Position numbers and translations under genes: made by a program
The notes under the pieces: model-generated
What the model was told of the DNA's origin: nothing
What the model saw: the letters and a program-made list of their open reading frames with translations, nothing else
The model's database searches: none
Shown here: positions 10,596-22,348 of the stretch, in pieces
How the letters are laid out: each line of letters starts with the position of its first letter
Numbering within the stretch: position 1 is the stretch's first letter
Assembly: GCA_002189035.1 (NCBI GenBank)
Contig: NEEC01000007.1
Coordinates: 2,604,001-2,668,000, forward strand
DNA from: Utricularia gibba
Taxonomy: Eukaryota; Streptophyta; Magnoliopsida; Lamiales; Lentibulariaceae
Direction: 5' to 3'
DNA length: 64,000 nucleotides

Positions 10596-12545
10596 ATGGC
10601 AAAAATACGCTCAATTTCTGTGCTTCGGACCAAATGTGCCCGTTCGTTTTCTACGGCGGCCGCCGGCGATCCGTCGGAATCGTTCATCGCTTTGCACATT
10701 CGCGATCGGCTCCAGGAAGTTGATGTTTTGTCGGGTCTTCTAAAAGAATGTGCGGGTCTCCGCTCTATTTCACTGGTTCAGCAGATTCACTCCACCATCG
10801 TCACGGGAGGACAGTCGAAGCGCAAGTTCGTGATGAATCACTTGATGAATGCGTACGCTAAATTAGGAGAGGATGAGCAGGCCATGAAGGTGTTCGACAA
10901 AATGCCGGATCGAAATATCATGTCCTACAATATAGTGGTTGGTGGGCTGATACGAAACGAGAAATTAGGCGCCGCAGTAGATGTCTTTAACGCAATGCTG
11001 GAGAAGAACACAGCCTCATGGAATGCGATTATCGCAGGTCTTATCAACTTTCAGTACAATGACTATGGTTTGAAACTGTTCACTGAAATGCACACAAGTG
11101 GTTTTTTGCTTGATGAGTACACTCTGGGGAGCGCATTAAAGGGCTGTGCAGGTTTGAAAGATCTGAGAAGGGGAAAACAGGTGCATTGCTTCTCTATAAA
11201 ATCCGGGTTGCAGCTCAATTTGGTGGTCGGAAGCTCATTGTCCCACATGTACATGAGATGCAGCTGTCTGAAAGATGGTGAGAAAGTGATTCATTCGATG
11301 CCCCTTCACAATGTTGTTGCGTTTAACACGCTGATCGCCGGCTTGGTGCAGAATGGGGACCCGGAGGGTTCCTTGGATCAGTACAGGGCAATGAAAGCAG
11401 CTGGATTCAGGCCGGACAAGATAACTTTTGCTAGTGCTATAACTTCGTGCACCGATCTATCTACTCTAGGACTGGGGCGACAGATTCATGCTGAGGCTTT
11501 GAAAGCAGGATCATTATCTGTTTCTGCAGTGACTAGTTCTCTTATCAGCATGTATGCACGGTGCGGCTGCCTAACCGATGCAGACTTAGTTTTTCTCCAA
11601 AGAGAAGAAACTGGTGATGACCATGTTCTTTGGACTTCGATGATTGCTGCATACGGCCTACATGGAAGAGGAGAAGAAGCTATTGAGATGTTCAGAAGAA
11701 TGGAGATGAGGGGAATGGAAGCTAATGACATAACTTTCTTAAGCATACTCTATGCTTGTAGTCATTCAGGTCTGAAAGATCAGGGCCTTGAATTCTTCAA
11801 CATGATGGTGAATAAGTATGGTCTGGAGCCAAAGGTTAAACACTACACATGTGTGGTTGATCTCCTTGGAAGAGCAGGGCGCATAGAGGAAGCCGAATGC
11901 ATCATCGAATCCATGCCAATGAAACCAGATCCAGTCATTTGGAAAACCCTGCTGTCAGCTTGTAAAACTCACAGAAACACAGCAAAAGCTGAATCAATAG
12001 CTAACAGGATCCTCTCCATGGACCCGCAAGACACGGCAGCTTATGTCCTCCTCTCAAACTCCCAAGCCTCTGCTAAGAACTGGGAACACACAGAAAACGT
12101 AAGGCGAACAATGAAGTCTCAGATGATCACAAAGGAGCCTGGAATGAGCTGGTTCGAGTCGAAAAACAAGGTCCATCGTTTCATCGTGGGAGATAACTCC
12201 CACCCTCAATGGGAGATGATCATCTCTTATTTGCAGGAACTGATATTGGAACTCAGATCACATGGCTATGTACCTGAAACGTCTGCCGTTTTGCACGACA
12301 TGGATTTGGAGGAGCAGGAAGATAGTCTGGGAAACCACACAGAGAAGTTAGCGGTGGCTTGTGCTCTGCTATTGCTGCCCCATGGTGCTCCCATCAGGAT
12401 CATGAAGAACTTGAGAGTGTGTGATGACTGCCACGCTGCAATGAAGTGCATTTCTAAGGTCAGAAACAGAGAAATAGTCATCCGTGACTCCACCAGATTC
12501 CATCATTTTAAAGAAGGCATCTGTTCCTGTAGAGATTACTGGTAA
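10596..12545 (+). CDS. DYW-class pentatricopeptide repeat protein
   Basis: Single-exon gene of 649 aa from ATG 10596; the frame is open further upstream but only with a TTG codon. The N-terminus MAKIRSISVLRTKCARSFST is basic and Ser-rich like a mitochondrial targeting peptide. Repeats of the PLS type follow (VMNHLMNAYAKLGEDEQAM, SYNIVVGGLIR, ASWNAIIAGL, VLWTSMIAAYGLHGRGEEA), then E/E+ motifs and a C-terminal DYW domain. The deaminase-like zinc ligands are present: HTE in HTEKLA, then CDDCH, and HHFKEGICSCRDYW ends the protein. DYW PPR proteins perform C-to-U RNA editing in mitochondria or plastids, the repeats choosing the site and the DYW domain acting as cytidine deaminase. It resembles At2g41080 in my memory, which is not proof of orthology. 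Confidence 0.93.
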   Translation: MAKIRSISVLRTKCARSFSTAAAGDPSESFIALHIRDRLQEVDVLSGLLKECAGLRSISLVQQIHSTIVTGGQSKRKFVMNHLMNAYAKLGEDEQAMKVFDKMPDRNIMSYNIVVGGLIRNEKLGAAVDVFNAMLEKNTASWNAIIAGLINFQYNDYGLKLFTEMHTSGFLLDEYTLGSALKGCAGLKDLRRGKQVHCFSIKSGLQLNLVVGSSLSHMYMRCSCLKDGEKVIHSMPLHNVVAFNTLIAGLVQNGDPEGSLDQYRAMKAAGFRPDKITFASAITSCTDLSTLGLGRQIHAEALKAGSLSVSAVTSSLISMYARCGCLTDADLVFLQREETGDDHVLWTSMIAAYGLHGRGEEAIEMFRRMEMRGMEANDITFLSILYACSHSGLKDQGLEFFNMMVNKYGLEPKVKHYTCVVDLLGRAGRIEEAECIIESMPMKPDPVIWKTLLSACKTHRNTAKAESIANRILSMDPQDTAAYVLLSNSQASAKNWEHTENVRRTMKSQMITKEPGMSWFESKNKVHRFIVGDNSHPQWEMIISYLQELILELRSHGYVPETSAVLHDMDLEEQEDSLGNHTEKLAVACALLLLPHGAPIRIMKNLRVCDDCHAAMKCISKVRNREIVIRDSTRFHHFKEGICSCRDYW

Positions 12546-14138
<1,593 letters not shown>

Positions 14139-14651
14139 GCCACATTTGGTAATGGCTTCATCTTAACTATCATCTCATGTTCTCTTCCATTAAACCTGGA
14201 AGCTTAGATTCTTGTTTTTGCAACCTCAAGTTAGTTGGAAGTGAACATCAGAAGAAGCTTTTGTGTTACATTGGGTAGGGGCACTGCAGTGTGAGGTCTT
14301 TGTTCATCTGCTTTTGTGGTATCAGACAATGGTTTGCCAGAAATGTCATCACCTGTTTTCTTCCAGCATCTTGTCTGGAGGCTACTGTAGCAACAATGCC
14401 GCAGGTAGAAATTTCACTACAGGGGAAGTGAAAACACTTTTGGATGTTTCCCAAACGAAGCCATCAATTACCACAACTTTGCCTATTCTGGGCCTTGCGC
14501 ATCAGGCCCAACTGAAAGTCAGGCCCATTCAAATAATTACGAAATATATTTATTTATATTTATTAACAAAACAATAAAAAGGTTGAGTCAAATATTTATT
14601 TGCAATATATGTAAAAAAAGTTAAATACAATACTACTCCTATTAATGAATT
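14139..14651. other. 3' flank of the RabA1 gene
   Basis: Contains the Rab 3' untranslated region and ends in AT-rich sequence at the integration point of the LTR element. Nothing else seen. Confidence 0.5.
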
Positions 14652-14656
14652 CCATA

Positions 14657-15166
14657 TGTTATGGGTGAAATCGGTATCCGGTGAGAGGCCGATTTTAGGT
14701 GATAGGCGCGGTCGGGAATGCCACACTTAGTCACCTTCTTCACGGTTAGTACAATTAAAATAAGAGTGAACATGAATCTTTTACGTAGAAACCGTCGGAG
14801 AGCGGAAAAACCACGGAGCTGCCGGAGCTCGTCGGAAAAGAGTTTCACTAGGTGGAGGTCGTAAAAAAAAGGAGAATACAACTTGAAGAAATCTTTTTTT
14901 TGAGTCCAACCTCTTTCTTGTCATCATTTCGTCTATTTATAGGAGAGCTCACTCTGACCGAATTCTGGTGTTTGCAAACATCGGTTGGTTTCTGCTCCTG
15001 CTATACGATCTCGCTTTTCAGATATCGGCCGCCTGTTATGCCGTAATTCGGCCGCTTTTCAGGCTGTGTCATCACCTGTCGATCTATCGTCTGGCGTTAT
15101 CCCTTCGGGATCTCTTTTGGCAGCCTTTTAGGAACCGATTACCCTTGGACGATTTTTCCCTTATCA
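14657..15166 (-). repeat. 3' LTR (left copy)
   Basis: 510 bp, TG...CA on the plus strand. Over the first 260 bp I count roughly a dozen substitutions against the right LTR, mostly C/T or G/A, so the insertion is not recent. A 24-bp or so length difference near the inner end (around 15070) distinguishes the two LTRs. Confidence 0.9.
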
Positions 15167-15182
15167 TTCAGCCCCTCTGATT
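15167..15182 (-). other. Polypurine tract
   Basis: On the minus strand a purine-rich stretch AGAGGGGCTGAA abuts the left LTR, the expected plus-strand priming site, again supporting minus orientation. Confidence 0.5.
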
Positions 15183-15376
15183 CACCGATACTAGCCCTTT
15201 TCGGGGTAAATCGAGGGATCAGAACTACTGCGATACCGATTCTTGAGTTGCCGCTTCCCCCGAATAGGCCACATGCCATTCTCTACCACGCGTCGGCTCG
15301 TTGGCACGCCACGTTTTTTCCCGCTCATTCTGGGTACTTCAAACGTCACGACGCTTCGTCTCCCTAACCTTTCCCG

Positions 15377-15384
15377 TATAAATA
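15377..15384 (+). promoter_or_regulatory. TATA box for the antisense gene inside the LTR element
   Basis: TATAAATA about 260 bp ahead of ATG 15641 and pointing into the plus-strand coding region. The surrounding 15250-15640 has little AT-rich sequence, so the box stands out. Confidence 0.45.
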
Positions 15385-15640
15385 AGCGCCCTTCGCGTCA
15401 GTTCTTTCCTTTGCCCTTTCTGTTGCATGCAAGAGTTTTGTGCCCTCCGTGCTCCGTCACACTTGTCCGCCGCTCGATCGTCGCGATATCTGTCGGAAAA
15501 CGTCAATTTTCCAGGTATCATTCGGCTCTTCGTCTTTTCCGTTCGGTCTTCTGGGATTTTTGACGGGTCCCCCTTGTCGTTCTAAGTCCTTCCCTCGTCC
15601 TAACTCCTGCCTCGTTCTAGGGTTTTGGGCTTCTTTGAAA

Positions 15641-17620
15641 ATGGGTAAGAGATCTAGTGAACTAAACATTCCTTCCCTTCGCATTCGATACTCGATCCCT
15701 GATGAGTTCCAGCTTTCTCATGCTCGAGATACTGAAATCCCTTGGGGGGTTGGTAAGGACCCCCTGCCTCCGTTCAGTCTCCCAATTCCACTTGCCTATT
15801 TTGAAAGCGGTTTACGCTTCCCTCTTCACCCTTTAATAGTCTGTTTTCTCTATACTTTTGCAATTCCGATTTAATGTCTTGCCCCGAATTCCATATTCTG
15901 CTTTACCACTTTCCTTTTCTATTCGGCCGGTATGGATCCGGCTATGACTTTGGTAGACTTCTGTCATCTCTTCAAGATAGCCGTTCGTAAAGCTAAGTCC
16001 CCGATGGATGGCCGATCTCACTTTCAATTCCGCCAATTTGAAGATAACCCCAACTTTGTTGTTAAAGCCCCCAATACCCACCACGATTGGCGGTCTTCTT
16101 TCGTTTGGATAGCTCCCCCTTTGGGTTCTCGGTGGAACTTCCCAATCGATCCCCCAACTCCTTTCAGGATCAAGATCTTGGGTGTGTATCGGTCTTCTCT
16201 CGAATCTCGCGAAAGTCCTTTATGAGAGGCTTAGTCGGGGCTCAGTTCGGTATGAGTCTCGTGCCTTGATGTTCTCGGGTGAGTCGTTGAAAAGATCATG
16301 TATTATCGATCGTTCCCGAGACCTCCATTGGCCCGATATCATTCCTTTCGATGGCATCGATCCGAGGAGCCTTCCTCTTAGCCCCTCTTCACCCTTCCCT
16401 CTTGTTCCGGCTTCACCTCCAATTCCCCCACCTGTTCAAACTGGGGCCCCAAGAAAAAGAAGAGGGTTAAGACAGTTGCGCACAAACCCTCAAAGAGGCA
16501 GAGAGGTAGTCGGGTTCAGCTTTCCCGAGTCTCAGAATCGGCACTATGCCTTATTGCTTTTCCTTCTTTCGTTTTCAGCTGAAGATATGGTTCGGAGAAG
16601 CTCTCTGGAAGATTCGGTGATGGCGCGGTTCTCCGCCGAGATGCAGAGGGCGCAAGAACCCGAGGATCCCTCCCCTGCACCAGTTTGTCTCCTATTTAAC
16701 AGCTACCGCGAATTCCCGATTATAACCCCCCCCTCCCCTTTTTTTTGGTTTTTCTTTCAGGTTGATACGATTGGAGCTCAGTTGGACGCCGCTGATCCTT
16801 CCTCGGGGGAAGATCAAGTAGTGGAAGTCTCCGAGACCCGAGAGTTGACTTCCCGTCCTTCAGCCGGGAAAGGGAAAGAGAAACTTCCTTCATCACCCGA
16901 TCTCAGCGATACTCCTATTCTTGATGCAAGATTCTTTTTGGCTGGTGCTTCAACATCGGCTCTTCCAATCGAGTTACAGAGGGATTCTGCCCTCGTAGAA
17001 GTAAGGGACAACCCGGTGCTTCCTCTACCCTCAGTTCCAGCTGAACTAAGGGGAATCCTGGATAGAGCTATGTCTAGTACCTCGGGTGTTCAGCCGGAGA
17101 CGGTACTTGAAGGGATCTGGCAGGTACGTATCCCGTTTCCTCTTCGAAATTCTAATTAGTCGGTCCATGACTAGGGATATTCTTTTAGGCTCTGACTCTT
17201 GGGTGGGGAATGGTTAGAGAGATTGACTCTCAATCGGAGGAAGTCTCTCGGCTTCGGGCCCAAGTTGTGGCTCAGAGCGCCCAGATAAAGTTGTTGGAGG
17301 AGGAGGGGAGTTCGTTGAAAATCGTTTTAGGGAAGCGTAGCCGCCAGGAGGAAGAACTGCGAAATGTGATCGAGGAAATGGGAAAGACGGTTGACGACGC
17401 TCAATCAGAGAGAGAGGGCTTCAAAGTCCGATTTGAGGAGGCAGAAGCGGAGTTAGAGCATGCCAGAGGCCGCATTTCAGCATTGGAGGCCGAATTACTT
17501 GATCAACAAGCATCTCGACAGGGTCTTCTGGATGACTTTGTCAATTCGGCCTGTTTTGCCGAACTCTCCGATATCTATGCAGGAGATTTAATCGGCTTAC
17601 TTCTATACCGTCAGAGATGA
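15641..17620 (+). pseudogene. Antisense ORF of Tat-type element (PF04195-like), disrupted
   Basis: Plus-strand gene, opposite to the LTR element. The first exon starts MGKRSSELNIPSLRIRYSIP and contains YFESGLRFPLHPL and, in the same frame, AMTLVDFCHLFKI and FVWIAPPLGSRW: the conserved core of the 'putative gypsy type transposon' domain. An in-frame TAA at 15872-15874 interrupts it; a CAA codon there would restore it. Further frames separated by likely GT-AG introns follow: one from about 16582 (after TTTTCAG), one from 16760 (after TTTCAG) to 17123, and a coiled-coil part 17190-17620 (MVREIDSQSEEVSRLRAQ). The function of such antisense ORFs is unknown. The stop and uncertain joints after 16170 suggest decay. 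Confidence 0.65.
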
Positions 17621-17703
17621 CAGTTCTATAGGCTCGTACATCCGTCTCCTTGAGATCTAAAGAGACGAAGACCAAATCTGGATGATGAAATATGGCTGCT
17701 AGA

Positions 17704-17934
17704 TCAGAGCGTGATATACAGCTCCCCAGCCGGTTGAATCTCGCGTTGTGGGCGGCGGTTGAGGATCGTTCTCTCTTGGGCGTTGGAGTTGAGACCTGAA
17801 GGTGCTCGGAGGTCGGTAAGGATTTCCGTTAGCAGGGCCTTCAGTTGCTCCCTGCTAGTGATCATAAGGCCGAGATCTTGAGCGTCGGCACTTCCGTCAT
17901 GAGTCGGGTCGGTGGCTGTGCTATTTTCCGCCAT
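17704..17934 (-). pseudogene. Truncated gag N-terminus of the LTR element
   Basis: A 76-residue frame beginning MAENSTATDPTHDG just inside the primer-binding site, in the position of gag. It stops at 17704; no capsid or zinc-knuckle region follows. I infer Gag from position only. Confidence 0.4.
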
Positions 17935-17990
17935 GACTCGTGATTAGTGAGTGACTCCTGTGGGTTTCTCAAATGGGACTGTGGAACGTA

Positions 17991-18012
17991 GCACCACGGT
18001 GGGCGTCAATTA
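17991..18012 (-). other. Primer-binding-site region
   Basis: Directly inside the 5' LTR the minus strand reads TTGACGCCCACCGTGGTGC, which resembles the TTGGCGCC-type sequence found behind the 5' LTR of many plant Ty3/gypsy elements. The matching tRNA was not determined. Confidence 0.5.
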
Positions 18013-18546
18013 TGTTATGGGTGAAATCGGTATCCGGTGAGAGGCCGATTTTAGGTGATAGGTGCGGTCGGGAATGCCACACTTAGTCACCTTCTTCACG
18101 GCTAGTACGATTAAAATAAGAGTGAACATGGATTTTTTACGTGGAAACCGCCGGAGAGCGGAAAAACCACGAAGCTGCCGGAGCTCGCCAGAAAAGAGTT
18201 TCACTAGGTGGAGGTCGGAAAAAAAAGGAGAATACAACTTGAATAAATCTTTTTTTGAGTCCAACCTCTTTCTTGTCATCATTCCGTCTATTTATAGGAG
18301 AGCTCACTCTAATCGAATTTTGGTGTCTGCAAACATCGGTTGTTTTCTGCTCCTGTTATACGATCTCGCTTTTTAGATATCGTCCGCCTGTTATGCCGTA
18401 ATTCGGCCGCTTTTCAGGCTGTGTCATATGGCCATACCTGTTAGATTTTTGACAGATGTCGATCTGTCGTCTGACGTTATCCCTTTAGGATCTCTTTTGG
18501 CAGCCTTTTAGGAACCGATTACCCTTGGCCGATTTTTCCCTTATCA
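18013..18546 (-). repeat. 5' LTR (right copy)
   Basis: 534 bp, same boundaries TGTTATGGG and CCCTTATCA as the left copy. It carries additional sequence around 18425-18455 that the left LTR lacks. As the upstream LTR in element orientation it would drive transcription leftwards. Confidence 0.9.
18289..18296 (-). promoter_or_regulatory. TATA box of the 5' LTR
   Basis: TATAAATA on the minus strand, preserved at the same place in the left LTR (14934-14941). Its direction agrees with the minus orientation of the element. Confidence 0.6.
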
Positions 18547-18551
18547 CCATA

Positions 18552-18872
18552 TAAAACTGATTCATTTATATCACATTTATCTAAATTAAAAAAATGATTT
18601 TTAATAAGATATTTTGGTTTTGATTCTAAGAGGATTGGAATGAAAGGTGGCCTACTCCACTATTTAGGATATGGGAAAAGAAAAGTTATTGGATCCAATT
18701 GATAAATATTAAATATTTCTTAATTCTGATTGGCTGCTAAATATTAAATATATCTGAATGCTGATTGGCTGCTTCGTCTTCTTCAGCTTCACAACTACCC
18801 CATTTTGACCCGAGACCTCCGTGTCTGATCTTTTGCTTTCCCTGCTTTTCCCTCTACTCCCTGTCGCCGGCG
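18552..18872. other. Promoter region of the phospholipase gene
   Basis: A 27-bp segment containing GATTGGCTGCTAAATATT is imperfectly duplicated (18727-18775); each copy carries GATTGG, an inverted CCAAT box. The frame is open from TTG 18765 but no ATG precedes 18873. Confidence 0.5.
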
Positions 18873-20117
18873 ATGGAAATCCCTCAGACGGACGCCACCT
18901 GGGAGGAGATCCTGGGAAAAAATAATTGGGAGGGCCTTCTGGACCCTCTGGACGACGGTCTGCGCCACCTGATCCTGCGCTGCGGCGACCTCTGCCAAGC
19001 CACTTACGACTCCTTCAACAACGACGAGAACTCCAAGTACGCCGGCAGCTGCCGCTACGGAAAAGAGAACTTCTTCTACAAAGTCATGTTCCCCGCCGCG
19101 GACGATTACCGGGTCTTCGCGTATCTGTACGCGGCGGCGCGTGTCAGCCATATCGAGGCTATGTTTTTCTCTTCCAAATCGAGGGAGTCGTGGGATAGGG
19201 AGTCCAATTGGATTGGGTACATTGCTGTGACTTCCGATGAGGTCAGTGCCGCCCTCGGCCGCCGCGAGATCTACGTCCCCTGGCGTGGGACTACCAGAGA
19301 TTACGAATGGATTAACGTTTTAGGGGCCAAATCTGAAGAGGCCAACATTCTGCTCAAACCCAAGTCCTGGGTTAAAAAATCCGCCAACGACAAAGACGAT
19401 GACGACGACGGCGACGAAGTACCCAGAGTTATGAGGGGCTGGCTGTCGATTTACACCACCAGCGACCCCCGCTCTGAGTTCACGAATCACAGCGCCAGAG
19501 ATCAGCTTCAATCGAAGATTCACCAGCTACTGCGGAAATACAAGGACGAGAATGTTAGCATCATCACCACCGGGCACAGCCTCGGCGCTTCCTTAGCGAT
19601 CCTTTGCGCTTTCGATTTAGTCGAAAACGGGATTACGGAGATCCCCGTCACGGCGATCGTCTTCGGAAGTCCGCAAGTGGGGAACAAGGAATTCAACGAG
19701 AGACTCCACAAGTTCCCAAATCTCAACGTTCTGCACGTTCGAAACAAAACCGACACGATCCCTCTTTACCCTAGCTGGCTTCTCGGGTACAGAGACACAG
19801 GGGTTCAATTCGAGATCGATAATCGGAAATCGCCGTTTCTGAGGCCGGACAGCAGCATCGGAGATCGGCATAACTTGCAGGCCATGCTTCATGTGGTGGC
19901 CGGATGGAATGGGGCGCACGGGGAGTTCAAGATGAGGGTGAAGAGGAGCTTGGCGCTGGTGAATAAATCCGCGGAGATTATAAGGGAGGATTACAGGATT
20001 CCGGGAGCTTGGTGGGTGGAGAAGAACAAAGGCATGGTTCGTGACGCCGACGGCGAATGGATATTGGCGCCGCCGGCCGATGAGGATCAGCCGGTGCCGG
20101 AGGAGTTCGACGATTGA
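18873..20117 (+). CDS. Class II phospholipase A1 (lipase 3 fold)
   Basis: Single-exon gene, 414 aa, from ATG 18873. It begins MEIPQTDATWEEILGKNNWE GLLDPLD and carries the lipase core: WIGYIAVTSDE, EIYVPWRGTTRDYEW, the nucleophile elbow GHSLG (234-238, Ser236) and a likely acid in NKTDTIPLYP (Asp294); the candidate His lies in the HNLQAMLHVVAGW segment. No signal or transit peptide is seen, which fits the cytosolic PLA1-II group (DSEL-like) that hydrolyses the sn-1 ester of glycerolipids and monoacylglycerols; DSEL restrains storage-oil breakdown in seedlings. A short acidic insert KDDDDDGDE (near residue 175) is unusual. Close homologues differ mainly by substrate, so the exact paralogue is open. 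An AATAAA signal lies at 20158. Confidence 0.92.
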   Translation: MEIPQTDATWEEILGKNNWEGLLDPLDDGLRHLILRCGDLCQATYDSFNNDENSKYAGSCRYGKENFFYKVMFPAADDYRVFAYLYAAARVSHIEAMFFSSKSRESWDRESNWIGYIAVTSDEVSAALGRREIYVPWRGTTRDYEWINVLGAKSEEANILLKPKSWVKKSANDKDDDDDGDEVPRVMRGWLSIYTTSDPRSEFTNHSARDQLQSKIHQLLRKYKDENVSIITTGHSLGASLAILCAFDLVENGITEIPVTAIVFGSPQVGNKEFNERLHKFPNLNVLHVRNKTDTIPLYPSWLLGYRDTGVQFEIDNRKSPFLRPDSSIGDRHNLQAMLHVVAGWNGAHGEFKMRVKRSLALVNKSAEIIREDYRIPGAWWVEKNKGMVRDADGEWILAPPADEDQPVPEEFDD

Positions 20118-21277
20118 ATTTCCATTTGCGTTCTCTTCATCCTCCGCGTGTGGTGTGAATAAAGATCACAGATCGAGAACCTGACCTGTGGTCTCATGTG
20201 TGAATTTCCATTTTTACCCTTCCTCACCGTGCTCTGTACCACTTTTGCTGCGAGTTTATGGTAAATGTAATTGGGTTTCTAAATATAGATATTTCATGCC
20301 ATATCCAGAACAGGTACCGGGTACGCGAACCCCCCGAAGGGTTCATTTGGTAGTAGCCCTTCTTCTTCCTCCTGGAGGACTTCAGCTGTAGCTCTGAACC
20401 AGAAACACATACACATATCGCCATTGTTTAGATGGGTGCTGAACCGTTTTGAGAGAAAGGGCCACCAGATGAATCCCACAGCAGACACACTGATGAATGA
20501 GCAAGCGGGAGTGCTGATTGGCTCGCTGATCCAGAGACAACAACAGAGTAAACTGAGGAAATGGGAGCACTGGGAGGTTGCGCAGTTCTGCCGATCAGAT
20601 GATCATCTGAAACTTTCCATGGAAACATCTATGTGAATAGTTTCTAAACATCACAGAAGAGCGAGAGCTACATAAGAGGTTTAGCAAACACAGAGCTTGG
20701 CTTCCCTTCCCTGCACTAACGGGATATCGCCTATAAAGAGTATCTGACTAAGTTCCTTTCACAGTTGCAAGGGTTCCCTTTCCATCTACAGTTAGTTCCT
20801 GCTGCCTGGAACAAAGTAAAGACATCATCATTTCGAAACAAGTCAAAAAATGAAACCGGGAACAACCAAAGAACGCATCACTCTTGGCCACACTGTTGTT
20901 TATCAGCTGATCGAATCAGGGTGCAATGAATAATTTCAAGGACCAAACTATGTGTGTGTTATAGGTCAGTCACATCACTGTGGAGTCATTAACAATCTGA
21001 GGAGGCCAAAGTATCAGCATTGGAAACAAATTAGGCGGCAAGTTGGCAAACGAATGAACAGAGGCAGCAAAAGTTCATGTAATCATTCGCATCCAAATAC
21101 CCTTCATTGAGAATGAATTCAGGATGCTCTTAGCTCATAAACAGAGTCAAGTTTGGCATGGCATTAGGTAATAGTAAAGCAAGATCTAGCAGACTGATAG
21201 GTAGCTTAAACAAAAATATATATCAGGAGCAGATGTATAAAGCCAGAGTAGAGAGATTTGTTAAATTCTCACCATTT
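20118..21277. other. 3' flanks of convergent genes
   Basis: Holds the 3' UTR of the phospholipase gene on the left and that of the trihelix gene on the right. Short open frames near 20190-20640 exist on both strands but have no recognisable content. Confidence 0.5.
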
Positions 21278-22348
21278 TTAGGAGTTGGGTCTAGCACGCT
21301 TTAGCTTCTCAAGCCGGACTTGGGATTCCACAAACATCTGCATTCTCTGCAACTCCAGATCTTTGGTGAATTGAATCCTCTGTTTCTCCAACTCCACCAA
21401 CTGCCGCTGCTTGGCTTCTTCAACCTTTTCATATATCTGCGCCAATTTCGATATCGCATCCGCTAATTTAGCGTACCCTTCACCGACCAAAGGCCTTGAT
21501 CTTTTCATTCCTGTAGCAGCCGCCGGCGGCTGAGGAATACGACGCCAGGAGACGGAATTGTTCTCTTCCTCCTCCTCCTCCTCCTCATCCTCGTAATATT
21601 CGTCTTCCTCTCCAGCCTCCATCGCTGCCGCCGCCGCTGCCATGACAGAGAAATTTCTTTCTGTGACAATTCCAGGACCAGTCCTCTTTGACCTTGGCCC
21701 AACCGGCACTGACCAGTTAGGCAGATGGGTCGCGACCGGATCTCTCCCCCGGTGATTACTAATCGGAGACTTAGGGTAGTGAGGAGCCCCCGTGGAAGGG
21801 GATGATGATTTTTCAGACGACGATGAGTCTCTCCGGCGACGTTTCCCGGAATGACCATTGGCGTCGGCGTTCTTGCCGTTGGCCTTTGAGAAGGAGTGGC
21901 CGATGAAGGAGTCAAGGCTCTGAAAGTGGGGCCACGTGGAGACGTACCGGCCGTTGGATTGGGCGACCTTAGACTTCTCGATCTTGTACTTCTTCTTGAT
22001 TGTGTCGATTCGATTTTTGCACTGAACATCGGTGCGTTTAAGCTTCGCCGTCACGGCGTGCCGAGCGTTGACGGCTTCGGAAACCGCTTCCCAGTGCTTC
22101 TGCCGGAGGTTTCCCCGGTTGAGTTGCAGATAGTGCGAGCCCCATGCATCAATCAGTGTTCTGGTAGCGTCTTCCGACCAGCAATCTTCCCGGTTAGGAA
22201 AACCAGGATTCCGTAAGGATGCCGGCTGATTTTCCGGCGAAACGTCGTTTTCCGGTGGAGACTCAGGCGGCGAGGGTACCGTCTTCCCTTCGCCAAAGAA
22301 TTGGCTGTCCGGTGGCGGAGATGGAGTCTCTAGGGCTCGAGAAGACAT
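21278..22348 (-). CDS. Trihelix transcription factor (SIP1/ASIL clade)
   Basis: Single-exon gene, 356 aa, from ATG 22348; the frame is open upstream but only to a TTG. Residues 56-125 form the trihelix DNA-binding domain (CWSEDATRTLIDAWGSHY, RQKHWEAVSEAV, KRTDVQCKNRIDTIKKKY). A basic nuclear signal GKRRRRDSSSS, a glycine/alanine stretch, an acidic run (about 265-285) and a C-terminal coiled coil (LADAISKLAQIYEKVEEAKQ) follow. This order is that of the 6b-interacting-protein-like group that includes ASIL1/ASIL2, repressors of seed-maturation genes that bind GT elements. The N-terminal 50 residues are rich in Pro and Ser. I do not assign an orthologue. Confidence 0.9.
   Translation of the reverse strand: MSSRALETPSPPPDSQFFGEGKTVPSPPESPPENDVSPENQPASLRNPGFPNREDCWSEDATRTLIDAWGSHYLQLNRGNLRQKHWEAVSEAVNARHAVTAKLKRTDVQCKNRIDTIKKKYKIEKSKVAQSNGRYVSTWPHFQSLDSFIGHSFSKANGKNADANGHSGKRRRRDSSSSEKSSSPSTGAPHYPKSPISNHRGRDPVATHLPNWSVPVGPRSKRTGPGIVTERNFSVMAAAAAAMEAGEEDEYYEDEEEEEEEENNSVSWRRIPQPPAAATGMKRSRPLVGEGYAKLADAISKLAQIYEKVEEAKQRQLVELEKQRIQFTKDLELQRMQMFVESQVRLEKLKRARPNS

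Larger units (their letters stand above)
14657..18546 (-). mobile_element. Non-autonomous Ty3/gypsy-type LTR element (Tat-like) with antisense ORF
   Basis: Two related direct repeats bound a 2.85-kb interior, and the 5-bp sequence CCATA occurs on both outer sides (14652-14656 and 18547-18551) as target-site duplication. The LTRs begin TG and end CA. Orientation is minus: a primer-binding-like sequence follows the right-hand LTR on the minus strand, a purine-rich tract precedes the left-hand LTR, and the TATAAATA box of both LTRs points left. Only the first about 77 residues of a Gag-like frame remain; protease, reverse transcriptase and integrase are absent. The rest of the interior is an antisense (plus-strand) coding region with the signature of the plant 'putative gypsy type transposon' family (PF04195), known from extra antisense ORFs of Tat-lineage elements. 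It is thus a deletion derivative that would need proteins in trans. Confidence 0.88.

Noticed and set aside
18765..18872. N-terminal extension of the phospholipase resembling a transit peptide
   Set aside because: No ATG in the extension; the cytosolic PLA1-II group starts where ATG 18873 lies.
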